From NCBI GenBank assembly GCA_013368315.1, contig JAACJM010000298.1:31797-95796 (forward strand): 64,000 nucleotides of DNA. The letters run 5' to 3'. Positions 11,911 to 23,601 of the stretch are shown piece after piece (within the stretch, counting starts at the first letter, position 1; each line of letters begins with the position of its first letter). The position numbers were made by a program, and so were the translations under genes. Below the pieces are notes generated by a model that was given only the letters and a program-made list of their open reading frames with translations, did no database searches and had not been told where the DNA came from. This stretch comes from Tetrapyrgos nigripes. Lineage: Eukaryota > Basidiomycota > Agaricomycetes > Agaricales > Campanellaceae.

Positions 11911-12194
11911 TGTTGAATTGGCAAATTAGTAAGCAGCCATCAACATTAGATTAGATATAGATTAGATAGTAATCTAGTTAGTTACGCTTACTGTAAATAA
12001 GAGGTTCTTAGATAAGTAGTCACATGTACTATCTAGAACAGTATATAAGGGCTCGTAGATTGCCCTACAAGGATAAGGATTTCCCTTAACACTCATTGCT
12101 CTTAACCTCTAACAAACCGCTCTAACAAGCATTTTTACATCCCCAGGTAAGTATGCAGTTACCGCTACGTATATAGAACATAGCCTGCTCAACA
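11911..12194 (+). repeat. 3' LTR of the Copia element
   Basis: 284 bp, aligned end to end with the 5' LTR with about seven substitutions (for example a for g at the twelfth base region, aggtt for aattt near 12005). Followed by the target duplicate ATATG. Confidence 0.95.
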
Positions 12195-12199
12195 ATATG

Positions 12200-14280
12200 C
12201 TCATTGGCAATCATTCGTGAGTATCACATCAAACATATCCTTTTGTCCTTTGTTCGTCTCAAACTTCCAGCGTTGTCCTTGCTATTTCCTTTCTGTGCCA
12301 TTCCCGTCTTTAGTCATGCTCTCCCTAGTGCAAGCATACATATATACTAACGCTCCTCTCTGCTTAGATCCATGACACCCCAAATACCCGCAGAAGCTGC
12401 TTCGAGTCTCAAGCTGTCTCAAGCCTGGGCTGGCTTCGATCAGCTCCCTATTATGCTAACTCTATGTCTTGCAATGGCGCGTAGTTCTTCTGCAAAGACT
12501 CATGTACTCACTATGACTGAACCCACTGGGCTTTTCTCCTGTCTTTCTAAGGATCTCGCACCTCTTTTCATCAATGTTTTCATAGTGGAGATAGATGATT
12601 TGACTTGAAGAATGCTTTTGTGAAGTTTATTTGTTAGCTACTACTTACATATCAATTTATGCAGCAAGTATGCTTACAAGTAGGATGATTGTATGTGAAG
12701 CTAGTGCCTCGTCCCCACGAATTTTATGTGACTTTCAATTTGCCACATATGAACCAATGAATGAGCAGTGTCATCTTAGCCAGGGAGCTAAGTACGTGTC
12801 ATTTTTGGTTTTAGTTTTGGTGCTTTTAGGCCCGGACCATCTGGTTGATATTGATAAATCTGTTTGGAGAGGGGAGGGGATATACAAGAGTGTTTGACTT
12901 CTGTTCAGCTCTCCTGGGTATTCCAAAGGACGAGCTGAGAGAAAAGAAAGAGGCAAAGGAAAGAACATGACACATCACCCAATTTTCCGAAGCCCCTCCT
13001 GCTCCTCAGGCATCGGTGATGATGACATAGCTGAGAGATCTTATCTGATAACAAATTTACAGAACCTGCCTTCTCTTCTTCCTGTACCCTTTATTCATCA
13101 TTCTCAGGACCTCTACTATGTCTCCTCTTCAACCTATATTCTCAAATATCTTCCAAACAATGTCATCCAACCCCGAAAGCTACCACCAATGACACATTTT
13201 CCAACAACTACTATGCCAACTTTAACATCAGGAAAAGCTTTGTATACACCTTCATGCAATAAGTGTCTAATTATGCTTTTTGTGCATAAAAATGCAAAAT
13301 TTTATATAGTTTATACCTCACTTTGCATAAGGTTTGAGACAAATTGAATAACTATGCATTCAGAGCAACTTTATGCATTCTAGTGCATAATAGATGCTTG
13401 AAGTTGTATCGAAATGCATACTGCTCCTGTTCTCTTTATCCATTTTCCAGTGGCAGAAATAGTCAGAAGTATCAGATTTGCTTTCCACTCTAGTAATACT
13501 ATACAAGTATTCTACTTAAACTACACTACTCCATCATTTCTGACTCCCTCTGACTGTCTGGTGTCATCACCAAGTCCAAGTACCCTGCAAATAAATGAAC
13601 AATAGTCAGCGACAGATGAGACAGCAGTCAAGAAACCATAAACATACATATATCGCTTTGTGCACCTGGTCCCAACGAGAAATGCCTCATCAGGAAAGAC
13701 AAGCAAGCAAGTTGTATGTATCTACCAAGTCCTGGTTCCACTCAGAAGTGGAAGGGGGAGGCGAGGGAAGGGACAAAATGAAGAGTGGGAATCATGGAGC
13801 TAGATCTGGCAGAAAGGCACCTTCACACAATCTTTCCCAATGCAGAGACACCCTCATGTCAGAAATCCTTGTCAGCCACCTTTGGCACATGCCGTACCCA
13901 TGCAATCCTTCATATTTCCATATCCGTCATTCTTACATCATTCACTGCCTAAGCCCAGAAACCTTCAGAGGGTTTTTCGATTATGCCTATGTGCGCCCCC
14001 ACTGTGGTAAAGAGCACACACTTGGCTCTAAGCAGTAGGCGTAGACAGAACAGCAGTAGACAGATAACAATGAAAGACTAGTCCCAAGACGAAGTTAATA
14101 TTGAATAAAGACAAGGAATACATGAGATCCTCACCTAGTCCCAAGATGAAGAGGTCAAGATGGGGACTAGGGAGCTATTACTCTAAGCTTATATACACAG
14201 AAAGAAAGATAAAAACTGAACAAAGTGAAGAAAGGAATCAGAGAACTGTCCAGAACAATCAAAGTACAGCCTATTGTCCC
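12200..14280. other. No recognisable gene; TGCATA-rich patch
   Basis: Short open frames only. Between about 13254 and 13425 the words tgcata / atgcat recur many times around an AT-rich core, which may be a decayed small transposon. At 13660 the string acctggtcccaacga matches a motif found again at 48490 and 50845 inside a Gypsy-associated repeat. Confidence 0.4.
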
Positions 14281-14289
14281 TGTGAGAGA

Positions 14290-14450
14290 TGTATCATGAA
14301 AAGATGAACAAAAGATGAACAAGCTGTGTGTAGTGTCCCTGTAAGATGAACAAATGATGAAACAGGGGATGATAGCTGTGCATAGATGATCAAGGAAAGA
14401 TGAACAAAAGATAGGGCAAAGGATGAACAAAATGATGATCAAAAGGCAGT
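14290..14450. repeat. Degenerate agatgaacaaa short tandem repeats
   Basis: About eight variants of agatgaacaaa(a) with irregular spacing. The run produces a low-complexity open frame on the minus strand that should not be called as a gene. Confidence 0.6.
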
Positions 14451-14507
14451 GACTGATGAAGAAAAGAAACAGAAAATGAACGAAAATACCCTGAAAATAA
14501 TACTGTC

Positions 14508-15412
14508 ACAACACCCACCCTATTCTATTTCCATTTCATTTATTATGTTGATTATTCATTCTGTTCATCACTCCATATCTATATTCATTGTTTAACATTT
14601 GATTTGTTTATTCTGTTTACCGTTAGGGACTCACAATCATTTAGTATATTAGTTATAGGAGCATCATAGTTAGTCACAGAGTCTTGATACAGGAGTTGGT
14701 TTCGCTACTCCTGTACTCAAGCCTTAGAATTGATCTTGTTGTTGTTCCCTCTCATTCTTCTGCATTGTGAATGAAGGAATATGTGTACTACACTTGTGCA
14801 CAGCAAATCTAGTCAGACGACTCTCTCATGTAGGAATTACAATAAAGTAATTCATAGTGAAGTCATAGACCACATAATGGAGTTGATAATAATGTATTTC
14901 ACTTGCAGCTTTAAATGAGTTACTTGCTGCAATTGCATGATGTTGTATCTACTTTTACAAGCTTTTATACTATGTACTACTGTGGCTGAGCAAATCTGTA
15001 AATAGAGCAAAATGGTGCTAAGCAGATACTACGATGTAATATCTGAGATCAGTCTGGAGTAATGATATAAGTAGCTATGTAAGTATGGAGTAAAGTGGAA
15101 AGTGAGTGGTGTGCATGAGGCTAATTATATAGAATTCCAACATCTCAGGAGTCATGGTTGTCTCATATCCTTTAAAGGGATTCTTGTTCTACATTCACCA
15201 TCCATTGTCATTCTCCTTGATCTAGTTCCTTGTTGTCATCTCAGTTGCCATACAGGTGTGTAGATTGATCTGCCAGCAGCTCAAATTGTTTGTCTCGTAG
15301 GCTTAGGGTTAGTGGGTGAGTAGTGTCACTCCCTCTTGTTGAAGCCACCCCTAGGTTCCAGACTCCTCCTGGGGCATTGAGAGGCTAGCCCAGCTCGAGG
15401 GTTCGTGACACC
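14508..15412. mobile_element. Possible solo LTR (Gypsy-like), weakly supported
   Basis: The stretch begins TGTCACAACACCC and ends GGGTTCGTGACA, i.e. TG...CA ends with a short inverted repeat TGTCAC/GTGACA like many basidiomycete Gypsy LTRs. The T-rich left third and lack of open frames fit an LTR. No target duplication is visible (aatac versus cctca), so two different LTR fragments are an equally good reading. Confidence 0.3.
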
Positions 15413-16965
15413 TCAATACCATTGACGGAACAAGTATAGTTGTTGTACTGGCTGTGTGTCAAGGGATATCTTGAAGGATGTTGAAGTGACACACTGGTGA
15501 CTTCCAAAGAATTCAAGCTCTGATAGAAGAACTGTACAGTTGCTTGATTCAGATTTGATGTCAACAAACGGTCACCTGACTCATGTTGACTTCTCTTCAA
15601 GTCCTTTCAATCTTGAACCTCAACACAAGGTAATGGTATTCCTGTGCTGTCTTACCCTCTGCACTCTGTTGATGACATCCTCACTGCCCTTGGCCCACTC
15701 AGGTTACAAGAGTAATCTTTTTGTTTGGGATTTTGGGCACAATGTATGTCCCGCTATGCCTTCTTGAACATGTACTCTTTCCAACTCACATCTCGTCACC
15801 AACTTTTACATTATTTTAGGTACTTTTAGGTACAGTGTCCTGCACAACTGCCAATGTCAATTGCCATTTACTTAGGATCCTTGTCCCACTGTGCTCTGTA
15901 GGATTAGTCTTTTTCACTCAGTATCTCTAACATTTCTGACACTGACTGCCCCTTACCTCCAAAATTTTATTGCATAGGTCATTAACATATGATCAGGTAT
16001 GTCCTTGGCACTCCCTGCCTATCTTTCCTTACACTAATGTTTTTATATCCAGGTGTTTGTTCACTAGGGTCTCCAGGCTGCATCGAGGATGTCATATCAT
16101 TTCAAGTATGTGTTCAATCTTTCTTGTTCAGTATAATGTCCAGCCTGCATCTGGGCTGTTGTATAGAGGCTGTATGGTACTTAGTTGTCATGATTGTACT
16201 TTGTAGTCTTCGCCAATACACGTCCCTTTATCTACTCATGGTTATTTCTTTTGACCTCATGTTTTTATTTTTATCCCGCCTCCCCCAACACCCATCATAT
16301 CGTCATCCTTGCACCTTCTGCTTTCACACTTTGTTCATTTGATGTTTGGTCATCCCTAAGTTTTTCTTACCTTTTGTTCCATTTTCTTTTTTTGTCAGTT
16401 TGACACAAGGGGGGTGGCAGAATGGATGTCCTATACATCCCATCAGAAAAAAATTTAGCAATTGGTCAGGACCCTCCCCCCACCTTCCAAAAAAGACAAA
16501 TCTATTAGATAAGATAACATGATAAGATATGATAAGAGGCTTTGGCCTCTAGTCAAATACATTCTACATCATTTCTGGCTGTTATCCAATTGAATCCATG
16601 CTCTGGTGGTGCATTTCTATTTCCCGCATGACAAGCTGCATCCCAGTGGAACTATTTAGATGAAAAATGGCAAGTTTTCGATTGATCTGAACTTGAAGGA
16701 TTCACATGGATACATTATGAAGATCTCCTGAACTCAGGGATATAGCTTATTTCAGTATATAGTCAATCTCTGAGCTATGCTCAAAACAATGCCCAAAGTG
16801 GCCAAACTTGGGATGGCCATGGACACTGCATTCTATAAAGCCTAATATGAGTATGGGTATGTCTACTAGGGTACTTTGAGTCACTAAATCCGAATATTGA
16901 CCTGAATAAGCCCCATATGCAGTAGATATGCCACTATTTGGGACTTATTACTAAAGATAGGTACC
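15413..16965. other. No recognisable gene; purine tract at 16407
   Basis: Small mixed-phase frames only. Around 16405 the string tgacacaaggggggtggcag resembles the polypurine tract that precedes a 3' LTR, followed by the palindrome ggatgtcctatacatcc. This may be the tail of a decayed LTR element whose coding part I could not recognise. Confidence 0.3.
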
Positions 16966-16972
16966 TGTGGCA

Positions 16973-17804
16973 CCTGCAATACCTATCTTGTAAATTTGTG
17001 TGGGTAAGTAGATAGATGTTAGTGAGTGCTCTGAACATGGATATAATCTCAGAGTTTCCATATCTCTGATACCTGAGACTCACTTCTTATTTATTCTGAG
17101 AAAAGCGAAAATAGTATTTTTTGGACCATATACATAGGCATATCTCCCTCCAGAGGTTATCATAGAAGCTCATACTTTGTATTCCATCATTGATTAGCCA
17201 GCCATGATGTTCAACAGATGTTCCATGTATATGCAACAGCTTAAAGTCAAAGTGATTTACACATAGTGATGCATGCAGCAGTTAAGCTTATATCAAGGCA
17301 TATCTTCCAGTGAGGATCACCAAACTTCCAATGAATAAATTATTCTGCTAGGAAATGATGGAGAATCACTTTGAATGCCAATCAGATAGCCCAAAGACAT
17401 GTGGAAATTAGCAGTATTTTCAAGAAGAGAGCCTTAGCCCTTGCATGTATGAAGATGTTGACTTCATATTTGTGTTTGGGACATATGAAAACATTTTTAT
17501 ACATACATGACTTTAAGCTGCTGCATATACATGAAACATCTGCTGAACATTATGGCTGGTCCATTGTCTTCTAAATGCTAATCAATGATGAAATACAAAG
17601 TATGAGCTACTATGATAACCTCTGGAGGGAGATATGCCTATGTATATGGTCCAAAAGATACTATTTTCGCTGTTCTCAGAATAAATTAAGAACTGAGTGT
17701 CAGATATCAGAGATATAGAAAGTCTGAGATTAGATCCATGTTCAGAGCACTCACTAACATCTATCTACCTACCCACACAAAATTACAAGATAGGTATTTG
17801 CAGG
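16973..17804. mobile_element. Fold-back element with ~280-bp inverted arms
   Basis: The left arm (about 16973-17247) and the right arm (about 17507-17804) are inverted copies: atacctatcttgta, tgggtaagtagatagatg, ctctgaacatgg and catatctccctccagaggtt all occur in order on the left and as reverse complements on the right. The right arm has a small insertion. The roughly 260-bp spacer has no coding capacity. Long arms without a transposase suggest a non-autonomous fold-back or MITE-like element. I could not define a target duplication. Confidence 0.82.
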
Positions 17805-18420
17805 ATTCATGCTAATGCTGACCTGGCAATAGAGAGTATAGAAAGCTGAAACTTTTGTGTTAAGTTTGATAACTGCACCATATGAATTGTTCTTTTGGTA
17901 TAAACAATGGAAAGGGAGAAAGGAAGATAAAAAGGATATTATAATAGCAAAAGTGTGACAGTGACAGCTGGGAAGTCCTGGGAAGTCCCATGGTGAAGGT
18001 CAATTGAGTTGGCATAAGTCCCCAAGACTTGGGTTGGTCCCTGGCTACTAACCCTCCTTAGGTGTATTGATTTGGTGGACCAATCCCACCTAATGAGGTA
18101 CTTATATATGGGTGCCTGAAGTGGAAGATAAGGGAGTTGTTATCAACCAGCATTTATTTCATTCACAAAATTGACAAGTTTCATGTATAATTGTTTGTAC
18201 AAAAGTAATTGGTAACATCAATCAGAGGCAGTTTGTGGGTAATCAGAAGTCAGATAAAGCATTTACAAGTTTTACAAGCTTTTAAGAGAGATAGCTTCAC
18301 AAAATCAGATAAAGCAGAGGGGCTTTGGGAGGAGAAAGATAGGTCATCTATCAGTACTCCAGAAGAGTGGAAAGTAGATTTGATAGCCCGCTGATTCATC
18401 ATAGAGAATTGGACAAGGAA
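17805..18420. other. No recognisable gene
   Basis: Sequence between the fold-back element and the ankyrin array. Nothing beyond short frames; probably 3' flank of the minus-strand receptor gene. Confidence 0.4.
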
Positions 18421-18429
18421 TTTCAGGAT

Positions 18430-18621
18430 CCTGTAGAAATACTGTGAAATTGATCAACTGGAGTTGCTCCCCTCCATATCGAGAGTTCATATATTAGTTG
18501 ATCACCTTCATAAGCAGCAGCCTGAACAGGACTGCTATATGTGCACTATGTTAAAATAAAGTTCTTGTGCAAACCATAGAGTAGTAGACACTGCTTGCAG
18601 AGCAGTACCATATGTACCACC
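18430..18621 (-). pseudogene. Decayed ankyrin units beyond the receptor stop
   Basis: Directly after the TAG that ends the receptor frame the same phase reads GGTYGTALQAV, the start of another unit. Further on (about 18540 down to 18440) a shifted phase reads SSPVQAAAYEGDQ and IWRGATP, a recognisable ankyrin unit. The stop replaces the Gln (CAG) present in almost every other unit (VNAQGG), so the array once extended further. Confidence 0.65.
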
Positions 18622-19639
18622 CTAAGCATTTACATCTACTCCTTTCTTAAGCAAAAGTTTAATAATTTGTTCCTGTCCCTTATGTAAGGCAGCCTGGAGA
18701 GCACTGCCATATTCACCACCCAGAGCATTTACATCTGCTCCCTTCTCAATCAAAAGCCTTACAGTGTGTGGAAGACCATAATAGCAAGCAGCCTGGAGAG
18801 CATTACCATATTTTCCACCCTGGGCATTTACATCTGCTCCCCTCTCCAGTAAAATTTCTACAATGTTTTCATAGCCCTTATTTATAGCAGCCTGGAGAAG
18901 AGTTCCAGGAGAGCCATATGTTCCACACTGAACATGAACATGAACATCAGCTCCCTTCTCAAGCAAAAGCTTTACAATGTCTTCATGGTCATAACGAAAA
19001 GCGGTCTGGAGAGGAGTGTGATATTTACCACCCTGAGCATTTACATCTGCTCCCTTCTCAAGCAAAAGCCTCACAAGGTTTTTGTTCCCCTTCAATGAAG
19101 CAGCCTGGAGAGGAGTGTCATATTTACCACACTGAGCATTTACATCTGCTCCCCTCTCTAGTAAAAGCCTTGCAAGGTTTTCGTTTCCTTGAAATGAAGC
19201 AGCCTGGAGAGCGTTGCCATATTCACCACCTTGAGCATTTACATCTGCTCCCTTCTCAATGAAAAGCCTTACAATATCTTTGTAGCCCTTATAGCAGGCA
19301 GCCTGGAGAGGAGTGCCATATTCACCACCCTGGGCATTTACATCTGCTCCCTTCTCAACCAAAAGCCTTACAATGGCTTCTGAGCCCTTGAACAAAGCTG
19401 CCTGGAGAGGAGTGCCATATTCACTACCCTGGGCATTTACTTCTGCTCCCTTCTGCAGTAAAAGCTTTACAATGTCTTCATAGCACATATATGAAGCAGC
19501 ATGGAGAGCAGTACCATATTTAGCAACATGAACATTTACATCTGCTCCATTTTCAAGCAAAAGCAGTACAATATCCTGATAGCCATAATGAAGAGCAGTC
19601 TGGAGAGCATTGCCATATTTGCCACCCTGAGCATTTACA

Positions 19640-20335
19640 TCTGCTCCCTTCTCCAGCAAAAGCATTACAATATCTTCATAGCCCTTATATAAAGCACCCT
19701 GAAGAGGGGTGCCATGTCTACCATCCTGAGCATTAACATCTGCTCCCTTCTCCAATAAAAGCCTTACAATATCTTTATAGCCCATATATAAAGCATCCAG
19801 GAGAGGAGTACCATATATAACACCTTGAGCATTTACATCTGCTCCCTTCTCAAGCAAAATCCTTGCAATGTCTTTGTGGCCATAGTAAAAAGCAGCCTGG
19901 AGAACATTGCCATGTTTACCACCCTGGGCATTTACATCTTCTCTCTTCAAAAGCAAAGGCCTTACAATGTCTTTACGTCGATAAGAAACAACCTGGAGAG
20001 CATTGCCATTTTCACCACCCCGAGCATTTCCATCTTCTTCCTTCCCCAGTAAAAGCCTTGCAATGTCCTTATGGCCATAATAAACTGTGTCATGGAGAGC
20101 ATTGCCATATTTGCGACCTGGAGCATTTACATCTGCTCCCTTCTCCAGTAAAAGCATTACAATATCTTCATAGCCCTTATATAAAGCACCCTGAAGAGGG
20201 GTGCCATGTCTACCATCCTGAGCATTTACATCTGCTCCCTTCTCTAATAAAAGCCTTACAATATCTTTATAGCCCATATATAAAGCATCCAGGAGAGGAG
20301 TACCATATGTACCACATTGAGCATTTACATCTGCT
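19640..20335 (-). repeat. Segmental copy within the ankyrin array (~492 bp apart)
   Basis: A two-unit block encoding TPLLDALYMGYKDIV and GRHGTPLQGALYKGYEDIV occurs twice, offset by 492 bp, which is five 99-bp units minus one codon. The codon-short unit between them (VVSYRRKDIV) explains the offset. The copies are almost identical at DNA level. Confidence 0.8.
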
Positions 20336-20412
20336 CTCTTCTCAAGCAAAAACTTTACAATGTTTTTGTAGCCCTTAATAATAGCAGCCTGGAGAGGAGT
20401 GCCATATTGACC

Positions 20413-21006
20413 ACCCTGAACATTTACATCTGCTCCCTTGTCAACCAAAAGCTTTACAATCTCTTCATAGCCCTTAATACAAGCAGCCATTAGAGGAGTG
20501 CCATATGGACCACCTTGAGCATTTACATCTGCTCCCTTCTCAAGCAAAAGCTTTACAAAGTCTTCCCAGTGCAAAGCAAAAGCAGTCTGGAGAGGAGTGC
20601 CATATTTACCACCCTGAGTATTTACATCTGCTCCCTTCTCAAGCAACAGCTTTGCAATATCTTTATAGCCCTTATGTAAAGCAGCCTGGAGAGCAGTGCC
20701 ATATTTACCACCCTGAACATTTACATCTGCTCCCTTGTCAACCAAAAGCTTTACAATCTCTTCATAGCCCTTAATACAAGCAGCCATTAGAGGAGTGCCA
20801 TATGGACCACCTTGAGCATTTACATCTGCTCCCTTCTCAAGCAAAAGCTTTACAAAGTCTTCCCAGTGCAAAGCAAAAGCAGTCTGGAGAGGAGTGCCAT
20901 ATTTACCACCCTGAGTATTTACATCTGCTCCCTTCTCAAGCAACAGCTTTGCAATATCTTTATAGCCCATATGTAAAGCAGCCTGGAGAGCAGTGCCATA
21001 TTTACC
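20413..21006 (-). repeat. 297-bp near-identical tandem block (three ankyrin units x 2)
   Basis: Three successive 99-bp units starting accctgaacatttacatctg at 20413 recur at 20710, exactly 297 bp later. I noticed one base difference (cccttatg versus cccatatg). This signals very recent unequal crossover or gene conversion within the array. Confidence 0.88.
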
Positions 21007-23364
21007 ACCCTGAACATTTACATCTGCTCCTTTCTCAAGCAAAAGCTTTGCAATGTCTTTATAGCCCTTATGTAAAGCAGCCTGGAGAGCAGTGCCATAT
21101 TCACTGCCCTGAGCATTGACATCTGCTCCTTTCTCAAGCAAAAGCTTTGCAATGTCTTTATAGCCCATATGTAAAGCAGCCTGTAGAGGAGTGCCATATT
21201 TACCACCCTGAGCATTAATATTTGCCCCATCCTCTATCAATAACAGCATTATATTAGATAGACCAATAGAGCTGGCATAATATAATGGAGAGGCAGAACC
21301 TTCAATTACATTTGTATGTCTCCATGTGGCTCTAAACCATTGGCTACATGATCTATTTGTATCTGTGAGCAAATGTAAACTCAAGGACTTGATTGGATCT
21401 TCCAATTGTTGTAGATTTTTGACATGATTGGGCCAGCTCCTTGCAGCATAATACAACAAATGAAGGTTCCGTTTATCTATGGATTCATCTTCTCCATAAA
21501 CCACGAGATAGATCATACATGATTGAGCAATGAAGTTATGTGCTAGCTGATCATTTACATGAAAAAGTGCTGCTGAACTTGATTTGATTTGATCTGAAAG
21601 AATATACTCTTTGACTGATGGATGTGCCAGTTGCAGTCTGTGCTCAGTGTTATGATGCCAGTTGATCTCTTGGACCACAACTAATGTTGAGTCAATAATT
21701 TTAGACACTCCATTCACCTCTATTCTCTCAGCTGCCTCTAATTTCCTTCCCTCAAAATCAATTCGAAGGATTTCAGGTAGTAACTCCAAGGTTAGCAGGG
21801 TATATCCAAATAGAAGCCACCTCAAGATAGCTTGTACATCTTTCTGGTGACCCTTTTTAGTCCTGAGCAATGCTTTGACATAGGTCTCTTCCAGGTCTTC
21901 AGGCAAGTTCTTCAGAGCATCCAGTATAGCTTTGCGAGTGGCTAATTCTTGCAATTGTTGAATTTGACAATCAACCCATCGGATCCTATGAAATATTTCA
22001 ATCATCAACTATAATACTTGAATCTATAATACTTACTGTCCATGAGCTCCATCCACTAGAGCCTCTGTCACCTCTTTATGTACATTCACACTCAAAGGCC
22101 TCTTTTGGAAAACTTGTTCAATATGCCTTTGAATGTCTGACATTACTACTTGTTCATCCAGTGATATGGCATAAGTAGCAGAGCTGACTCCAATTGCACT
22201 AGCTGCATGTCTGCAGGATGCAAAGATATGTATCTTTGAATCAATTTCAAGTAAGTCCAGAATGAATCTTGAAACCAAATGTTGATCTTGTGCCTGACAT
22301 TCGTCCAATGCATCCATGACAATATATATTGCTGAAGAATGTTGTTCTAGAAGCTGCAGCAAGGTTGCCTTCATAGCATCTGTGTGCATTTGCCTTGTAC
22401 CTGAGTCATATTGCTGATACAGATTTTGCAACATTGTTTCGTTGAACTTTATGCCAGTTGAAAGCATGATAGATGAGAGCAATCCCTTGTAAGTTGCTTT
22501 TACTTTGGTTTGATCCAGGGTATCAAAATAAACGTCAAAGACAGTGTGGCCCTCTTTCTTCAAACTTGTGATAACATTGGTGCTAAAAGATATGACATTC
22601 ATTTCTTGACCAAGCAGAAAAGAAGCAAAATATTCACAGAAGAAAGGTCTTTCCAGAACCAGCTATGTAGTTTTATATTTTTTATTCAATGACTGTTGTT
22701 TTCATACACAGAAAGATCACCTACCTTTTCCCTGCAACCAGAGCAAGCCACCATTTTCTTTCCACTGAATCAACCTGGAGTCCTTGAGGAGCCATTCTCC
22801 AGTGCCTTTTGTCATCGTCTCATATGCAGCATTATAATTGGTAGATGAATCAGGTGCTTTGAGCCAGTCTTTGATCTTATCCACTGTAAGTTATTTGAAT
22901 ATTCTATTCCAATGTTTCTCAAAACAATTAAGAGCCCATCAACTTACTTGTTACAGCATTTTGCACAACAAAGGTATTACTCCCTCCTGTATGGGACATC
23001 AATCAAATTTAATCTAGCCAGTACAAAACTTCTTGTTTACCAATCTGAATATTGTTGTTGGAGTTAACAGTCTGATGATAATCATTGTTGATAGTCTGGC
23101 TCTGGTCTCCCTGGACATTGTTCATATGCACATCTCTCCCTGCGGCAATGCTTGATCCTTGTGGAATTTGACCATCAAGGTACATATCGTTCTCAGCTGC
23201 TCTAGCAACCGCACCGCCATCCACATCTAGATTTCATAGAAGAGAATAAAAAGCACAGTTCATTTCCCGAAGTCTTGTTTGCACTTACCTGTTAATACCA
23301 GTCTTTTACGTTTGTTTTGTTCGGCCACGTCGCCAATGCTTCGTTTCATCTTTCGAATGATGGT

Positions 23365-23601
23365 GGATGGCACTGCGCAAAAAGTTTGAAAAGTGTCTAA
23401 AGTCACATGTTGGTTATATGAGAAGCAACAAGACATGAAAGATTAAGTTTCGGGAAGAACCGGCTGACCTTGATGTAATTCAGTTTGAGCGCCTTTGACG
23501 CAACTTTAGCGCTCAATTCACTTGGATGGCACAGCGTAAGAGGTCTGAAAAGTGTCCAAAGTCACATGAGTCTTTATGAGAAATGAAGCATCAAAGATAA
23601 A
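23365..23601 (-). repeat. Imperfect ~80-bp direct repeat upstream of the receptor
   Basis: ggatggcactgcgcaaaaag...gaaaagtgtctaaagtcacatg at about 23365 is repeated as ggatggcacagcgtaagagg...gaaaagtgtccaaagtcacatg at about 23524, 159 bp apart. It lies just upstream of the proposed receptor start, so it may be a duplicated promoter block. Confidence 0.65.

Larger units (their letters stand above)
5426..12194 (+). mobile_element. Full-length Ty1/Copia LTR retrotransposon
   Basis: Complete structure: LTRs of 284 bp at 5426-5709 and 11911-12194, both TGTTG...CAACA; a 5-bp target duplication ATATG at 5421-5425 and 12195-12199; a primer site directly after the 5' LTR; a purine tract directly before the 3' LTR. 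Internal order is gag, protease, integrase, reverse transcriptase, RNase H, which is the Copia order (integrase before RT). I count about 7 differences between the LTRs (about 97.5% identity), so insertion is not old. The element is defective by in-frame TGA at 6461, 10376 and 10723, frame changes near 6950, 7570 and 10945, and a short deletion near 10497. Confidence 0.96.
18622..23349 (-). pseudogene. NACHT-ankyrin STAND receptor (NLR-like), frameshifted after Walker A
   Basis: Fungal STAND receptors sense non-self via C-terminal repeats and signal after NACHT oligomerisation. Proposed exons (minus): 23349-23289 (MKRSIGDVAEQN), 23226-23041 (GRDVHMNNVQGDQ, Asn-rich), 22986-22948, 22883-22725 (DKIKDWLKAPDSSTNY, GTGEWLL), 22662-22037, 21985-18622. 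Exons 4 and 5 join to give Walker A GKAGSGKT; Walker B is YIVMDALDEC. Exon 6 holds the STAND winged-helix region and then about 26 ankyrin units of 33 residues with consensus GADVNAQGGKYGTPLQAA. All introns are GT..AG, 39-65 bp long except where noted. Breaks: immediately after GKT the downstream phase (FCEYFASFLLGQE) is off by one base near 22640, and the array ends at a CAG-to-TAG change. So either a pseudogene or, for the frameshift, a sequence error. Confidence 0.85.

Noticed and set aside
18918..21119. Long plus-strand frames over the ankyrin array (HLEHLHLLPSQAKALQ-type repeats)
   Set aside because: They are antisense shadows of the 99-bp ankyrin units; periodicity is a multiple of three so any phase stays open. 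The minus strand gives the real ankyrin consensus.
18700..21230. CRISPR-like regular repeats
   Set aside because: Unit length is 99 bp, the repeats are contiguous and coding, there are no unique spacers, and the genome is eukaryotic.
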